A program made the translations under genes and the position numbers. A DNA stretch of 64,000 bases from CAYYFX01 sp964571855 (lineage in GTDB: Bacteria; ARS69). Shown here piece after piece: positions 1 to 8,470 of the stretch (positions within the stretch are counted from its first letter, which is position 1; the number at the start of each line of letters is the position of its first letter). The stretch is taken from the NCBI GenBank assembly GCA_964571855.1, contig CAZNDO010000001.1:682001-746000 (forward strand), in the 5' to 3' direction. The notes beneath the pieces were generated by a model. The model saw only the letters and a program-made list of their open reading frames with translations, did not search any database and was not told the DNA's origin.

Positions 1-383
1 CGGCAGCCGGCGAGCACCGCGCCGATGGCAGCGGCGTAGTTGCCCTTGAGCACCATCGGCTCGTACGCCGGGAGCGGCAGGCGTCGCGCCGGGATGTCCG
101 CCGGACCGAGCTCGGGAACGGCGCGCGGCCCGAAGAGGTGCGCGGGATCCTCGAGCTCGTAGGTGTCCGTGGCCAGGCCGTACGGCTCCGGGCATGCGGA
201 GATGCAGACGCCGCAGCCGTTGCACACGTCGTAGTCGATGACGATCGGGACGAGCCCGGAGTCCTGGTTGATCTCGTGCCCCATCGTGATGCAGTGCTTG
301 GGGCAGGCGTCGATGCACCGACCGCACCCCTTGCAGAGCTGCGGCAGGACGGTGGGCTTGGGGCGCTCTTTCACCGCGGACAC
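1..383 (-). CDS. Ferredoxin domain fused to 2-oxoacid:ferredoxin oxidoreductase alpha subunit (partial, C-terminus beyond window)
   Basis: Reading the minus strand from GTG at 383 gives two 4Fe-4S motifs, CKGCGRCIDACP (residues 17-28) and CNGCGVCISACP (54-65). A linker follows, then LKGNYAAAIGAVLAGC, which resembles the start of the pyrimidine-binding domain of KorA/VorB-type alpha subunits. The family oxidatively decarboxylates 2-oxoacids to acyl-CoA and passes electrons to ferredoxin in the cytoplasm. The N-terminal dicluster ferredoxin would stand in for a separate delta subunit. A GGGAGGTG Shine-Dalgarno a few bases upstream supports the GTG. The exact substrate (2-oxoglutarate, branched-chain or pyruvate) cannot be told from this fragment. 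Confidence 0.85.
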   Translation of the reverse strand, partial: MSAVKERPKPTVLPQLCKGCGRCIDACPKHCITMGHEINQDSGLVPIVIDYDVCNGCGVCISACPEPYGLATDTYELEDPAHLFGPRAVPELGPADIPARRLPLPAYEPMVLKGNYAAAIGAVLAGC

Positions 384-571
384 GGGGGCACCTCCCTCGG
401 TGGGGCGCAAAGCGGAATCCTCTGTCTTCAAATTACCGCCGGCCGCGAGGGAGGCAATCCGGGATCTCCCGCATGATGCGGGGCGTGAATCAGATCGACA
501 CAAGTGGTTTCCGGGCAGCGGGTTACCCGACGGCCACCGAAGGGCGACCGAGGGCGTCCCGGCCAAGCCGC

Positions 572-613
572 TTGACAGGGGCCGGGGCCACACGGTATAT
601 AACCACACGGTTA
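572..613 (+). promoter_or_regulatory. Sigma70-type promoter with overlapping operator for the ArsR operon
   Basis: TTGACA (572-577), an 18-bp spacer and TATATA (596-601) form a near-consensus promoter. The inverted repeat TAACC-ACAC-GGTTA (600-613) overlaps the -10 and start region. A direct repeat CCACACGGT also brackets the -10. Inverted repeats of the ATAACC-N4-GGTTAT kind are common before ArsR-SRPBCC operons, so autorepression by the ArsR protein is likely (inference). Confidence 0.8.
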
Positions 614-635
614 CGCAATCGGGGGGTTATGCACG

Positions 636-1079
636 ATGTCCACCGATCCGCTCGACGCCACCTTCGCCGCGCTCGCCGACCCCACCCGCCGCGCGATCCT
701 CGCACGCCTCGCCGCGGGCGACGCCACCGTCACGGAGCTCTCGGCCCCGTTCGCGATGAGCCAGCCCGCGGTGTCGAAGCACCTCAAGGTGCTCGAGCGC
801 GCGGGACTCATCGCGCGCGGCCGCGCGGCGCAGCGCCGCCCGCGCCGCCTCGTCGTGGAGAGGCTCGCCGATGCGACCGAGTGGCTCGAACGCCACCGCC
901 GGATCTGGGAGGACAACTACCGCCGCCTGGACGCGCTCCTGGACGCGATGAAGCTCGAGGCGTCCACCGCCGCCCCCGCGCCCGACACCGCAGCGAACGA
1001 GGCGGCAGCGAACAACCGCGATGTGAACGACCACGAAGCGAACGACGCCCCGAACCCGTCCGATGGAGGCCGCCCGTGA
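636..1079 (+). CDS. ArsR-family winged-helix regulator
   Basis: This 147-residue protein has a winged helix at about residues 5-90. MSTDPLDATFAALADPTRR is followed by the recognition-helix region MSQPAVSKHLKVLERAGL, then RRLVVE. No metal-binding cysteine box is visible in the recognition helix, so it belongs to the non-metal subgroup that is normally paired with an SRPBCC protein. The C-terminal 35 residues are low-complexity Ala/Asn/Asp. Its stop overlaps the GTG start of the SRPBCC gene by 4 bp, so translation is probably coupled. It probably represses its own operon through the TAACC-N4-GGTTA site upstream. Confidence 0.9.
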   Translation: MSTDPLDATFAALADPTRRAILARLAAGDATVTELSAPFAMSQPAVSKHLKVLERAGLIARGRAAQRRPRRLVVERLADATEWLERHRRIWEDNYRRLDALLDAMKLEASTAAPAPDTAANEAAANNRDVNDHEANDAPNPSDGGRP

Positions 1080-1585
1080 CCACCGAGGGAACCGAGGGGA
1101 CTTTGAGAGTGACCACGCCGTCGCCGCGCGAGATCGCGATGTCGCGCGAGTTCGACGCGCCGGCGCAGCTCGTCTACGACGCCCACACCAAACCGGAGTT
1201 CGTGCGGCAGTGGCTGCTCGGCCCGCCGGGGTGGTCGTTCCTCGTGTGCGAGATGGACGTGCGCGTCGGCGGGAAGTACCGCTGGGTCTGGCGCAACGGG
1301 AACGGGACGGTGATGGGCATGGGCGGCGAGTACCGCGAGGTCGTGCGGGCCGAGCGCATCGTGGCCACCGAGAAGTTCGACCAGGCCTGGTACCCGGGAG
1401 AGGCCGAGGTGACCACCACGTTCGTGGAGCGCGCCGGCCGGACCACCGTCACCATGACCGTGCGCTACGAGTCGCAGGAAGCGCGCGACGGCGTGCTGAA
1501 GTCCGGCATGGAGACCGGGGTGAAGGCCGGCTACGACCGGCTGGCGGAAGTCCTCGCGGCCCGCGCGAAGCGCCGAGGGGCGTAG
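1076..1585 (+). CDS. SRPBCC (AHSA1/START-fold) domain protein
   Basis: The 169-residue product begins at GTG 1076 (GTGA overlap with the ArsR stop). Features typical of AHSA1-type SRPBCC proteins are REFDAPAQLVYDAHTKPE near the N-terminus, a WLLGPPGW segment, the beta strands GGKYRWVWRNGNG and TTTFVERAGRTTVTMTVRY, and a C-terminal helix ending LAEVLAARAKRRGA. These proteins form a hydrophobic ligand-binding helix-grip fold; the ligand is unknown. The ArsR/SRPBCC pairing is very common. A 19-codon remnant of a GyrI-like gene follows directly, suggesting the operon once had a third gene. Confidence 0.88.
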   Translation: MTTEGTEGTLRVTTPSPREIAMSREFDAPAQLVYDAHTKPEFVRQWLLGPPGWSFLVCEMDVRVGGKYRWVWRNGNGTVMGMGGEYREVVRAERIVATEKFDQAWYPGEAEVTTTFVERAGRTTVTMTVRYESQEARDGVLKSGMETGVKAGYDRLAEVLAARAKRRGA

Positions 1586-1589
1586 ACCC

Positions 1590-1649
1590 ATGATCGAGAC
1601 GCCGCGCATCCTCGCGACCGCAGGGCAGCCCACGGCAGTCATCCGCTGA
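1590..1649 (+). pseudogene. Remnant of a GyrI-like/AraC-effector-domain gene (N-terminus only)
   Basis: Four bases after the SRPBCC stop an ATG opens a 19-codon frame, MIETPRILATAGQPTAVIR, then TGA. This resembles the conserved first strand of GyrI-like small-molecule-binding proteins, often the third gene of ArsR-SRPBCC operons. The remaining roughly 130 codons are missing; a GC-rich hairpin and the convergent lipoprotein gene follow. I read it as a deletion remnant, but a coincidental short frame cannot be excluded. Confidence 0.5.
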
Positions 1650-1656
1650 CGGGGCG

Positions 1657-1683
1657 GGCGGGGCGCGCCCGGCGCGCCCCGCC
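1657..1683. terminator. Bidirectional terminator-like hairpin
   Basis: A perfect 11-bp GC stem (GGCGGGGCGCG / CGCGCCCCGCC) with a 5-nt loop sits between two convergent transcription units. No T-run follows on either side, so termination efficiency is uncertain. Confidence 0.5.
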
Positions 1684-1692
1684 GCGGTGGCG

Positions 1693-2490
1693 CTACGGCG
1701 CCATGAAGTACATCGACCCGCCCAGGTGGATCCACTTCACGTCCACGATCCCCGCGAGCCCGACCCTGGCGCGCTCCGCCTTCGACGCGCTCGACACCAG
1801 CGTCACCCCGCCGGAGAAGGCGCGTTTCTCCGTGCGCAGGAAGTCCAGCATCAGGAGCACCATGGGATCCCGCGTGCCCACGAGGAAGCGGCACTCCGGG
1901 GGGCCGATCGCGTAGCACTCGTGGTCCACGTGCATCCCCGGGGACAGCGGTCCGGCCCACGCGGCCTCGGCCTCGGTCAGGTTCGAGACGGTCAGCGGTA
2001 CGTCGGAGAGCTGCGCGTTGCCCGTGCGCGCCGCGAGGGACTCGGGCAGGTCCGCGCGGAAGTCGTCGAAGGGGACCTCCGCCGGCGGCACGAACTTCGG
2101 GAAGTGGAAGCGGAACGACTCGTCCTTCCCGAGGAGGTCGGTGAACTCCTCGCCCACGTACACGCGCTCCAGGATCAGGTACACGCTCGGCTCCCGCACG
2201 AGCCGCACCCCGAAGCGGGCGTTCGCCGGGAACGCCTCCAGGTTCTTCTTGAGGTCGGGCCCCACCAGGATGGCGAAGAGGCTGCCGTCCCGGATGATGC
2301 CCGTGTTCCGCCGCACGGCCGGAACGGGCGGCCGATCGATCAGGTACCGCTCCAGCGGCGCCGGCACGCGGTGCGCCAGCACGTCCGAAAGCGCCGTGTC
2401 CTGGTAGTCGGGTCGCTTACTGCAGCCGGCAAAGGCGAGGACGAGGAGCCCCGCGGCGAGAACGCCGGCCAGCCCGGCGTGGCGGTTCAT
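1693..2490 (-). CDS. Putative lipoprotein of unknown function
   Basis: The 265-residue product starts MNRHAGLAGVLAAGLLVLAF-AGCS, a signal peptide with lipobox FAGC (lipidated Cys near residue 23). An acylated, periplasm-facing or outer-membrane location is likely. The mature part is soluble and mixed alpha/beta, with IIRDGSLFAILVGPDLKKNL and VYLILERVYVGEEFTDLLG in the middle and no motif I recognise. The Shine-Dalgarno GGAGGAAGGGGG precedes the ATG. It is convergent with the SRPBCC operon and its 5-prime end faces away from the gyrase cluster. No function is proposed. Confidence 0.75.
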   Translation of the reverse strand: MNRHAGLAGVLAAGLLVLAFAGCSKRPDYQDTALSDVLAHRVPAPLERYLIDRPPVPAVRRNTGIIRDGSLFAILVGPDLKKNLEAFPANARFGVRLVREPSVYLILERVYVGEEFTDLLGKDESFRFHFPKFVPPAEVPFDDFRADLPESLAARTGNAQLSDVPLTVSNLTEAEAAWAGPLSPGMHVDHECYAIGPPECRFLVGTRDPMVLLMLDFLRTEKRAFSGGVTLVSSASKAERARVGLAGIVDVKWIHLGGSMYFMAP

Positions 2491-2836
2491 GGAACAGCCC
2501 CCTTCCTCCCCCGGAAACCGGCGAACCGCGGCCGAGCGGGGGTGTTCCGGGGCCCGGGTCGCAGGGGGCGCGGCCCCGGTCCTCCGAAAATACGAACCCG
2601 GAATCGTGGGTCAAGAACCGGCGGGTCCGGAATCCCGCAGGCGGTCCACAAGGGCAGGATCCCGCGCCGGCCCCTGCCCCCCCAGGGGCCCGCCGCCGAT
2701 CGAGGCCGGAGACCGTCCCGGACTGCGCCCACATGGCGAAAATCCGCCCCTCGCTTCCCGGAAATCGGGTACTCTGCATCCACCTGCGACCGGCCGGGGG
2801 CTCCGGCGCGTCCGGAGCCGGCGGAGGGGAGGACGG

Positions 2837-3343
2837 GTGGACCGGGTCGGGGTGCTCCTGGAGAGCCTCGAAGGGGCGGACGTCCTCCGGCGGAGGATCG
2901 CCGAGGCGCGCGGCCTCGCGAGCTGGCCCGAGATCGTGGGCACCCACCTCGCGCAACGGACCCGGGCGCTCCGCCTCGCCGGCGGACGTCTCTTCGTGGT
3001 GTGCCACGGGGCCGCGTTGCGGCAGGAGCTCGCGTTCCATAAGCGCGAGATCCTGCGCCGCTTCCGCGAGGTCGCGGGCGAGGGCGCATCGGCGCGGGAG
3101 CTCGTGCTCCTGGAGTCGGACGCGAACCTCTCCTCCCTCGTGCGGGAGGCGGAGGCCGGCGAGCGGCGCGCCGTCGCCACCGCCGCGCGCGCGGAGCCGG
3201 CGCCGGCCGGCGCGAGGAAGCCGGAAGGGGATGAGGGGACGGAGGAGGGGCCGAGCGTCGCGCAGCGCATCTCGGACGCGTATCCGAGGTTCGACGGCGC
3301 GGCGTACCGGGAGAGCATGAGGCGCATCGCCGAGGGCGACTGA
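2837..3343 (+). CDS. DciA-like (DUF721) protein
   Basis: I chose GTG 2837 because GGAGGGGAGG ends a few bases upstream; the product is 168 residues. The core matches DUF721: WPEIVGTHLAQRTRALRLAG, GGRLFVVCHGAALRQELAFH, then KREILRRFREVAGEG. DUF721 includes DciA, the loader/operator of the replicative helicase in bacteria lacking DnaC/DnaI. The gene lies directly ahead of gyrB, as in many dnaA-dnaN-recF-DUF721-gyrB clusters, although the upstream replication genes are absent here. The C-terminal third is a low-complexity Ala/Gly/Glu linker ending in a short helix, YPRFDGAAYRESMRRIAEGD. Confidence 0.75.
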   Translation: MDRVGVLLESLEGADVLRRRIAEARGLASWPEIVGTHLAQRTRALRLAGGRLFVVCHGAALRQELAFHKREILRRFREVAGEGASARELVLLESDANLSSLVREAEAGERRAVATAARAEPAPAGARKPEGDEGTEEGPSVAQRISDAYPRFDGAAYRESMRRIAEGD

Positions 3344-3421
3344 CGCGCCGGGTGCGACCCGCGGATCCGCGCGGGGGCGCCGGGCGCGCACGGAAAGCGA
3401 GATGGCCACGTGGGAGACACC

Positions 3422-5380
3422 GTGACGGAAGCGAACGAGACGAAACGACCGGCGCCGGGCAAGGCGGACTACGGCGCGAAGGACATCCAGGTCCTCAAGG
3501 GCCTGGAGGGCGTCCGCAAGCGCCCCGCCATGTACATCGGCTCCACCGGCGTGGACGGCCTCCACCACCTCGTCTACGAGGTCGTGGACAACTCGATCGA
3601 CGAGGTGCTGGCCGGGTTCTGCACGCGCGTGGACGTGGTGCTGAACAAGGACGGCTCCGTCTCGGTGGACGACGACGGCCGCGGCATCCCCGTGGAGATG
3701 CACTCCGAGGGCAAGAGCGCGCTCGAGGTCATCATGACCACGCTGCACGCCGGCGGGAAGTTCGACCGGGAGGCCTACAAGGTTTCCGGCGGTCTGCACG
3801 GCGTGGGCGTGTCCGTGGTGAATGCGCTCTCGATCTGGCTTGACGTGGAAGTCCGCCGCGACGGCGAGGTGCACACGCAGCGGTACGAGCGCGGCGCGCC
3901 CACCGCCCCGGTGAAGGTGACGGGCAAGGCCCGGAAGAACGGCACGAAGGTCACCTTCATGCCGGACCCGAAGGTCTTCGAGACGACCGAATTCCACTTC
4001 GACGTCCTGTCCACGCGCCTCCGGGAGCTGGCGTTCCTGAACAGCGGCGTGCGCATCACGATCCGGGAGGAGGCCACCTCCAAGGCGCACGACTTCATGT
4101 ACAAGGGCGGGCTCTCGGAGTTCGTCACGTACCTGAACGAGAACAAGAACGTGCTGCACAAGAAGCCCATCCACCTGACCGCCGAGAAGGACGGCATCAC
4201 GGTGGAGGTGGCCCTGCAGTACAACGACACGTACGCGGAGACGCTGTTCTCCTTCGCGAACAACATCCGCACGGTCGAGGGCGGCACGCACCTCATCGGA
4301 TTCAAGGCGGCGCTCACCCGCACGCTGAACAACTACGCCACGAAGGCGAACCTGTTCAAGGGCACCGCGAAGGACAAGATCACGTCCATCTCGGGGGACG
4401 ACGTGCGCGAGGGCCTCTCCGCCGTCGTCTCCGTGAACATCCCGGAGCCGCAGTTCGAGGGCCAGACGAAGGCGAAGCTGGGGAACTCCGAGGTGAAGGG
4501 CATCGTGGAGCAGGTCGTGGGCGACCGGCTCGGCGAGTTCCTCGAGGTGAACCCGCCCGTCGCGCGCAAGATCGTGGAGAAGGCCATCGCGGCGGCCCGG
4601 GCGCGCGAGGCCGCGCGCAAGGCGCGCGCGCTCGTGCGGCGGAAGAGCTCGCTGGAGAACTCCTCCCTGCCGGGCAAGCTGGCGGACTGCTCCATCACGG
4701 ATCCGGAGCACTGCGAGATCTTCATCGTGGAGGGGGACTCGGCGGGCGGCACCGCGAAGCAGGGCCGGGACCGCCGCTTCCAGGCCATCCTCCCCATCCG
4801 CGGCAAGATCCTGAACGTGGAGAAGGCGCGGGAGGACAAGATCCTCGCGAACGAGGAGATCCGCGCCATGATCACGGCCATCGGCACCGGCATCCGGGAC
4901 GAGTTCAACATCGAGAAGCTGCGCTACGGCAAGGTGATCATCATGACCGACGCGGACGTGGACGGCTCCCACATCCGCACGCTGCTCATGACGTTCTTCT
5001 TCCGCGAGATGAAGACGCTCATCGCCACCGGGCACATGTACATCGCCATCCCGCCGCTCTTCCGGGTGAAGCGCGGCAAGGAGGAGGTGTACGCGTACTC
5101 GGACGACGAGAAGGACCGGCTCGTGAAGAAGATGGGCGACGGCACGAAGGGCGCGAAGGGCCTGCAGGTGCAGCGCTACAAGGGCCTCGGCGAGATGAAC
5201 CCGGAGCAGCTCTGGGAGACCACGCTGAACCCGGAGACGCGCACCATGCGGCTCGTGCGCCTGGAGGACGAGGTGGAGGCGGACCGCATCTTCACGAAGC
5301 TGATGGGCGAGGAAGTGGAGCCCCGTCGCCAGTTCATCGAGCAGCACGCGGACCAGGTCCGCAACCTGGATCTGATCTAG
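3422..5380 (+). CDS. gyrB: DNA gyrase subunit B
   Basis: GyrB carries the ATPase and TOPRIM parts of gyrase, which introduces negative supercoils. Visible motifs: KRPAMYIGSTG, EVVDNSIDE (ATP-Mg), DDGRGIPV, GGLHGVGVSVVNALS (lid), TOPRIM EGDSAGG and DADVDGSHIRT, and the C-terminal RYKGLGEMNPEQLWETT. At about 652 residues it has the short, non-enterobacterial length without the large TOPRIM insertion. GTG 3422 is preferred because TGGGAG lies just upstream; an in-frame GTG at 3410 would add four residues. gyrA follows after 33 bp, so the two are probably one operon. Confidence 0.97.
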   Translation: MTEANETKRPAPGKADYGAKDIQVLKGLEGVRKRPAMYIGSTGVDGLHHLVYEVVDNSIDEVLAGFCTRVDVVLNKDGSVSVDDDGRGIPVEMHSEGKSALEVIMTTLHAGGKFDREAYKVSGGLHGVGVSVVNALSIWLDVEVRRDGEVHTQRYERGAPTAPVKVTGKARKNGTKVTFMPDPKVFETTEFHFDVLSTRLRELAFLNSGVRITIREEATSKAHDFMYKGGLSEFVTYLNENKNVLHKKPIHLTAEKDGITVEVALQYNDTYAETLFSFANNIRTVEGGTHLIGFKAALTRTLNNYATKANLFKGTAKDKITSISGDDVREGLSAVVSVNIPEPQFEGQTKAKLGNSEVKGIVEQVVGDRLGEFLEVNPPVARKIVEKAIAAARAREAARKARALVRRKSSLENSSLPGKLADCSITDPEHCEIFIVEGDSAGGTAKQGRDRRFQAILPIRGKILNVEKAREDKILANEEIRAMITAIGTGIRDEFNIEKLRYGKVIIMTDADVDGSHIRTLLMTFFFREMKTLIATGHMYIAIPPLFRVKRGKEEVYAYSDDEKDRLVKKMGDGTKGAKGLQVQRYKGLGEMNPEQLWETTLNPETRTMRLVRLEDEVEADRIFTKLMGEEVEPRRQFIEQHADQVRNLDLI

Positions 5381-5413
5381 CGGCGCCGCGCGCCGCCCAG
5401 CGGAAGGGAAGTC

Positions 5414-7879
5414 ATGGCCGGACCGGAACGGATCATCCCGATCGAGATCGAAGACGAGATGAAGCACTCGTACATCGACTATTCGATGTCGGTGATCGTC
5501 TCGCGCGCCCTGCCGGACGTCCGCGACGGGCTGAAGCCGTCGCAGCGGCGCGTGCTGGTGGCGATGAACGACCTGAACCTCTCCCCCACCTCGAACTACC
5601 GCAAGTGCGCGAAGATCGCCGGCGACGCCAGCGGCAACTACCACCCGCACGGCGAGGCGGTCATCTACCCCACGCTCGTCCGCATGGCGCAGGACTTCAA
5701 CATGCGCTACGCGCTCGTGGACGGGCAGGGGAACTTCGGCTCGGTGGACGGGGACCCGCCCGCGGCCATGCGCTACACCGAGGCGCGGCTCACGCGCGCG
5801 GCGCTGGAGCTCATGGCGGACCTGGAGAAGGAGACGGTCCAGTACGTCCCGAACTACGACGAGACCAAGGAGGAGCCGGTCGTCTTCCCGGCGAAGTTCC
5901 CGAACCTCCTGGTGAACGGGTCGTCCGGCATCGCGGTGGGCATGGCCACGAACATCCCGCCCCACAACGTGGGCGAGGTGTGCAAGGCCATCTGCGCCGT
6001 GATCGACGAGCCGGAGCTGGACGACAAGAAGCTGCTGCGCATCGTGACCGGCCCGGACTTCCCCACCGGCGGCATCATCTACGGCCGCGGCGGCATCCGG
6101 GACGCGTACCTCACGGGCCGCGGCCGGGTGGTGATCCGCGCGAAGGCGAACATCGAGACGTACAAGAACGGGCGCGAGGCCATCATCATCACCGAGATCC
6201 CGTACGCGGTGAACAAGTCCAACCTGCTGGAGTCCATCGCGCACCTCGTCCGGGACGACAAGATCCAGGGCATCAGCGACCTGCGGGACGAATCCGACCG
6301 CGACGGCATGCGCATCGTGCTGGAGACCAAGCGCGACGCGAACGCCAACGTGATCATGAACCAGCTGTTCAAGCACACGCAGATGCAGGTCACGTTCGGC
6401 GTGATCATGCTGGCGCTGGTGAACGGCCGCCCGAAGGTGCTCACGCTGCGGGAGCTGCTCACGGAGTTCGTGGAGCACCGCGTCCAGATCGTGCGCCTGC
6501 GCTCCGAGTTCGAGCTGAAGAAGGCCGAGGCGCGCGCGCACATCCTGGAAGGCCTGAAGATCGCCCTCGACAGGATCGACGAGGTCATCAAGGTCATCCG
6601 GGCGTCGAAGACCCCGGACGACGCGAAGAGCGCGCTGCAGGGCCGGTTCGGGCTCTCCGAGCCGCAGTCGCAGGCCATCATCGACATGCGCCTGGCGCGG
6701 CTCACGGGCCTGGAGCGCTCGAAGATCGAGGAGGAGTACGCGGAACTCCTCAAGCTCATCGAGCGGCTCAAGACCATCCTGTCCTCGCGGAAGAACATCC
6801 TGACGGTGGTGCGCGAGGAGACCGAGGGGATCGCGAAGGAGTTCGGCGACGAGCGGCGCACGGAGATCGTGGACGACACCGGCGAGTTCGCCATCGAGGA
6901 CCTGATCGCCGAGGAGGACATGGTCATCACGATCAGCCACCTCGGGTACATCAAGCGCCTCCCGGTGGGCACGTACCGGCGGCAGGGCCGCGGAGGTCGC
7001 GGCATCACCGGCGCCACCACGAGGGACGACGACTTCGTGGAGCACCTGTTCATCGCCAGCACGCACGAGTACATCCTGTTCCTCACGGACCGCGGCCGGC
7101 TGTACTGGCTGAAGGTGCACGAGCTGCCGGAGGGCGGGCGGACCGCGCGCGGCAAGGCCATCGTGAACCTGCTCCCGCTGGAGAAGGAGGAGCAGATCTG
7201 CGCCTACGTCCCGGTGAAGCAGTTCACCGAGGACCACTTCCTGGTGATGGCCACGAAGCTGGGCACCATCAAGAAGACGTTCCTCACGGAGTTCTCGCGG
7301 CCGCGCCGGTCGGGGATCATCGCGCTGTCGCTGGACGAGGGGGACCGCCTGATCGGCGCGGTCATCACGGACGGCGCGCACGACATCCTCCTGGCGAAGT
7401 CCGGCGGCAAGGCCATCCGCTTCCCCGAGCGGGACGTGCGCCCGATGGGCCGCAGCGCCCGCGGCGTGCGCGGCGTGGAGCTGGAGGGCGACGAGCACGT
7501 CGTGGGCATGGTCTGCGTGAAGGGCGAGAACTCGTCCATCCTCGTGGTCACCGAGAACGGCTACGGCAAGCGCACCGTCCTGGACGACTACCGGATCACG
7601 CACCGCGGCGGGAAGGGCATCATCACGGTGAAGGCCACGGAGCGGAACGGCGCGCTCGTGGCCATCAAGGAAGTGGCGCCCACCGACGAGCTGATGCTGA
7701 TCTCCATGAAGGGCATCCTCATCCGGATGTCGGTCGAGGGGATCGCGGAGATCGGGCGGAACACCCAGGGCGTGCGGCTCATGAAGCCGGGCGAAGGGGA
7801 CCGCGTGGTGTCCGTGGCTCGCGTGGTGGGCGGCGAGGACGAGCCGGAGGCCGCCGGGGACGGGGACGGGGCGGCGTAG
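5414..7879 (+). CDS. gyrA: DNA gyrase subunit A
   Basis: This 821-residue GyrA breaks and rejoins DNA with GyrB. The catalytic tyrosine is Y121 in AAMRYTEARL. The C-terminal domain has six-bladed beta-pinwheel repeats, and a GyrA-box-like QGRGGRG supports gyrase rather than topoisomerase IV. The quinolone-binding region reads NYHPHGEAVIYPTLVRMAQ: the positions equivalent to E. coli Ser83 and Asp87 are Ala82 and Pro86, so the usual water-metal bridge to fluoroquinolones should be missing. The C-terminus is an acidic tail (EDEPEAAGDGDG). The Shine-Dalgarno is GGAAGGGAAG before ATG 5414. Confidence 0.97.
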   Translation: MAGPERIIPIEIEDEMKHSYIDYSMSVIVSRALPDVRDGLKPSQRRVLVAMNDLNLSPTSNYRKCAKIAGDASGNYHPHGEAVIYPTLVRMAQDFNMRYALVDGQGNFGSVDGDPPAAMRYTEARLTRAALELMADLEKETVQYVPNYDETKEEPVVFPAKFPNLLVNGSSGIAVGMATNIPPHNVGEVCKAICAVIDEPELDDKKLLRIVTGPDFPTGGIIYGRGGIRDAYLTGRGRVVIRAKANIETYKNGREAIIITEIPYAVNKSNLLESIAHLVRDDKIQGISDLRDESDRDGMRIVLETKRDANANVIMNQLFKHTQMQVTFGVIMLALVNGRPKVLTLRELLTEFVEHRVQIVRLRSEFELKKAEARAHILEGLKIALDRIDEVIKVIRASKTPDDAKSALQGRFGLSEPQSQAIIDMRLARLTGLERSKIEEEYAELLKLIERLKTILSSRKNILTVVREETEGIAKEFGDERRTEIVDDTGEFAIEDLIAEEDMVITISHLGYIKRLPVGTYRRQGRGGRGITGATTRDDDFVEHLFIASTHEYILFLTDRGRLYWLKVHELPEGGRTARGKAIVNLLPLEKEEQICAYVPVKQFTEDHFLVMATKLGTIKKTFLTEFSRPRRSGIIALSLDEGDRLIGAVITDGAHDILLAKSGGKAIRFPERDVRPMGRSARGVRGVELEGDEHVVGMVCVKGENSSILVVTENGYGKRTVLDDYRITHRGGKGIITVKATERNGALVAIKEVAPTDELMLISMKGILIRMSVEGIAEIGRNTQGVRLMKPGEGDRVVSVARVVGGEDEPEAAGDGDGAA

Positions 7880-7910
7880 CGCCGCCCCCCCTCGGCCGCC
7901 CGGCAACGGC

Positions 7911-8372
7911 GTGGACCTTCGCATCCGCCTCGACGATCTGTCGGGCGAGCCCACGCGCCGGCTCATCGCGCGGCACCTGGCGGGGATGCACGCCAGCTCC
8001 CCGCCCGGAGCCGTGTTCGCGCTCGACGCGGACGCGCTGCGGGAGCCGGGCGTCACCTTCTGGTCCGCGTGGATCGGGGACGAGATCGCGGGCTGCGGCG
8101 CGCTGAAGCGCCTGGACGCGGAGCGCGGCGAGATCAAGTCGATGCGCGTGGCCGACGAGTTCCTCGGCCGCGGCGTGGGGCGCGCCCTCCTCGATCACCT
8201 GATCCGCGAGGCGCGATCGCGCGGGATCACCTCCCTGTGGCTGGAGACCGGCACGGGCGCCGCATTCACGCCGGCCCATCGGCTCTACGAGACCGCCGGA
8301 TTCACGCGCTGCGGCCCGTTCGGCGACTACGCGGACAACGGATTCAGCGTGTTCATGACCCGGTCCGTCTGA
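7911..8372 (+). CDS. GNAT-family N-acetyltransferase
   Basis: The 153-residue product starts at GTG 7911, 31 bp after gyrA. FWSAWIGDEIAGCGALKRL is the beta strand pair before motif A. IKSMRVADEFLGRGVGRALL is motif A with the acetyl-CoA pyrophosphate loop (GRGVG). RLYETAGFTRCGPF is motif B. The arrangement resembles the YsnE-like subgroup of small-molecule acetyltransferases. The acceptor substrate cannot be inferred. It may be read through from gyrBA. Confidence 0.85.
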   Translation: MDLRIRLDDLSGEPTRRLIARHLAGMHASSPPGAVFALDADALREPGVTFWSAWIGDEIAGCGALKRLDAERGEIKSMRVADEFLGRGVGRALLDHLIREARSRGITSLWLETGTGAAFTPAHRLYETAGFTRCGPFGDYADNGFSVFMTRSV

Positions 8373-8386
8373 CCCCGACCGTGCGC

Positions 8387-8432
8387 TTGCCGGCCGCCAC
8401 GCTTGGCGCGTAGGATGACAAGAAATCTTGTC
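8387..8432 (+). promoter_or_regulatory. Promoter with perfect 16-bp palindromic operator
   Basis: TTGCCG (8387-8392), 18-bp spacer, TAGGAT (8411-8416), then the perfect palindrome GACAAGA-AA-TCTTGTC (8417-8432) across the expected transcription start. The regulator gene begins 38 bp later, so this is a strong candidate autoregulatory site. Confidence 0.65.
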
Positions 8433-8470
8433 GGCACCCCGGGCCACCCGGGGGTGACGGGGAGGCGAGC

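Noticed and set aside
2417..8137. A 1906-codon open frame on the minus strand across gyrB/gyrA
   Set aside because: It is the GC-rich shadow of two certain genes, with His/Arg/Val-rich nonsense composition.
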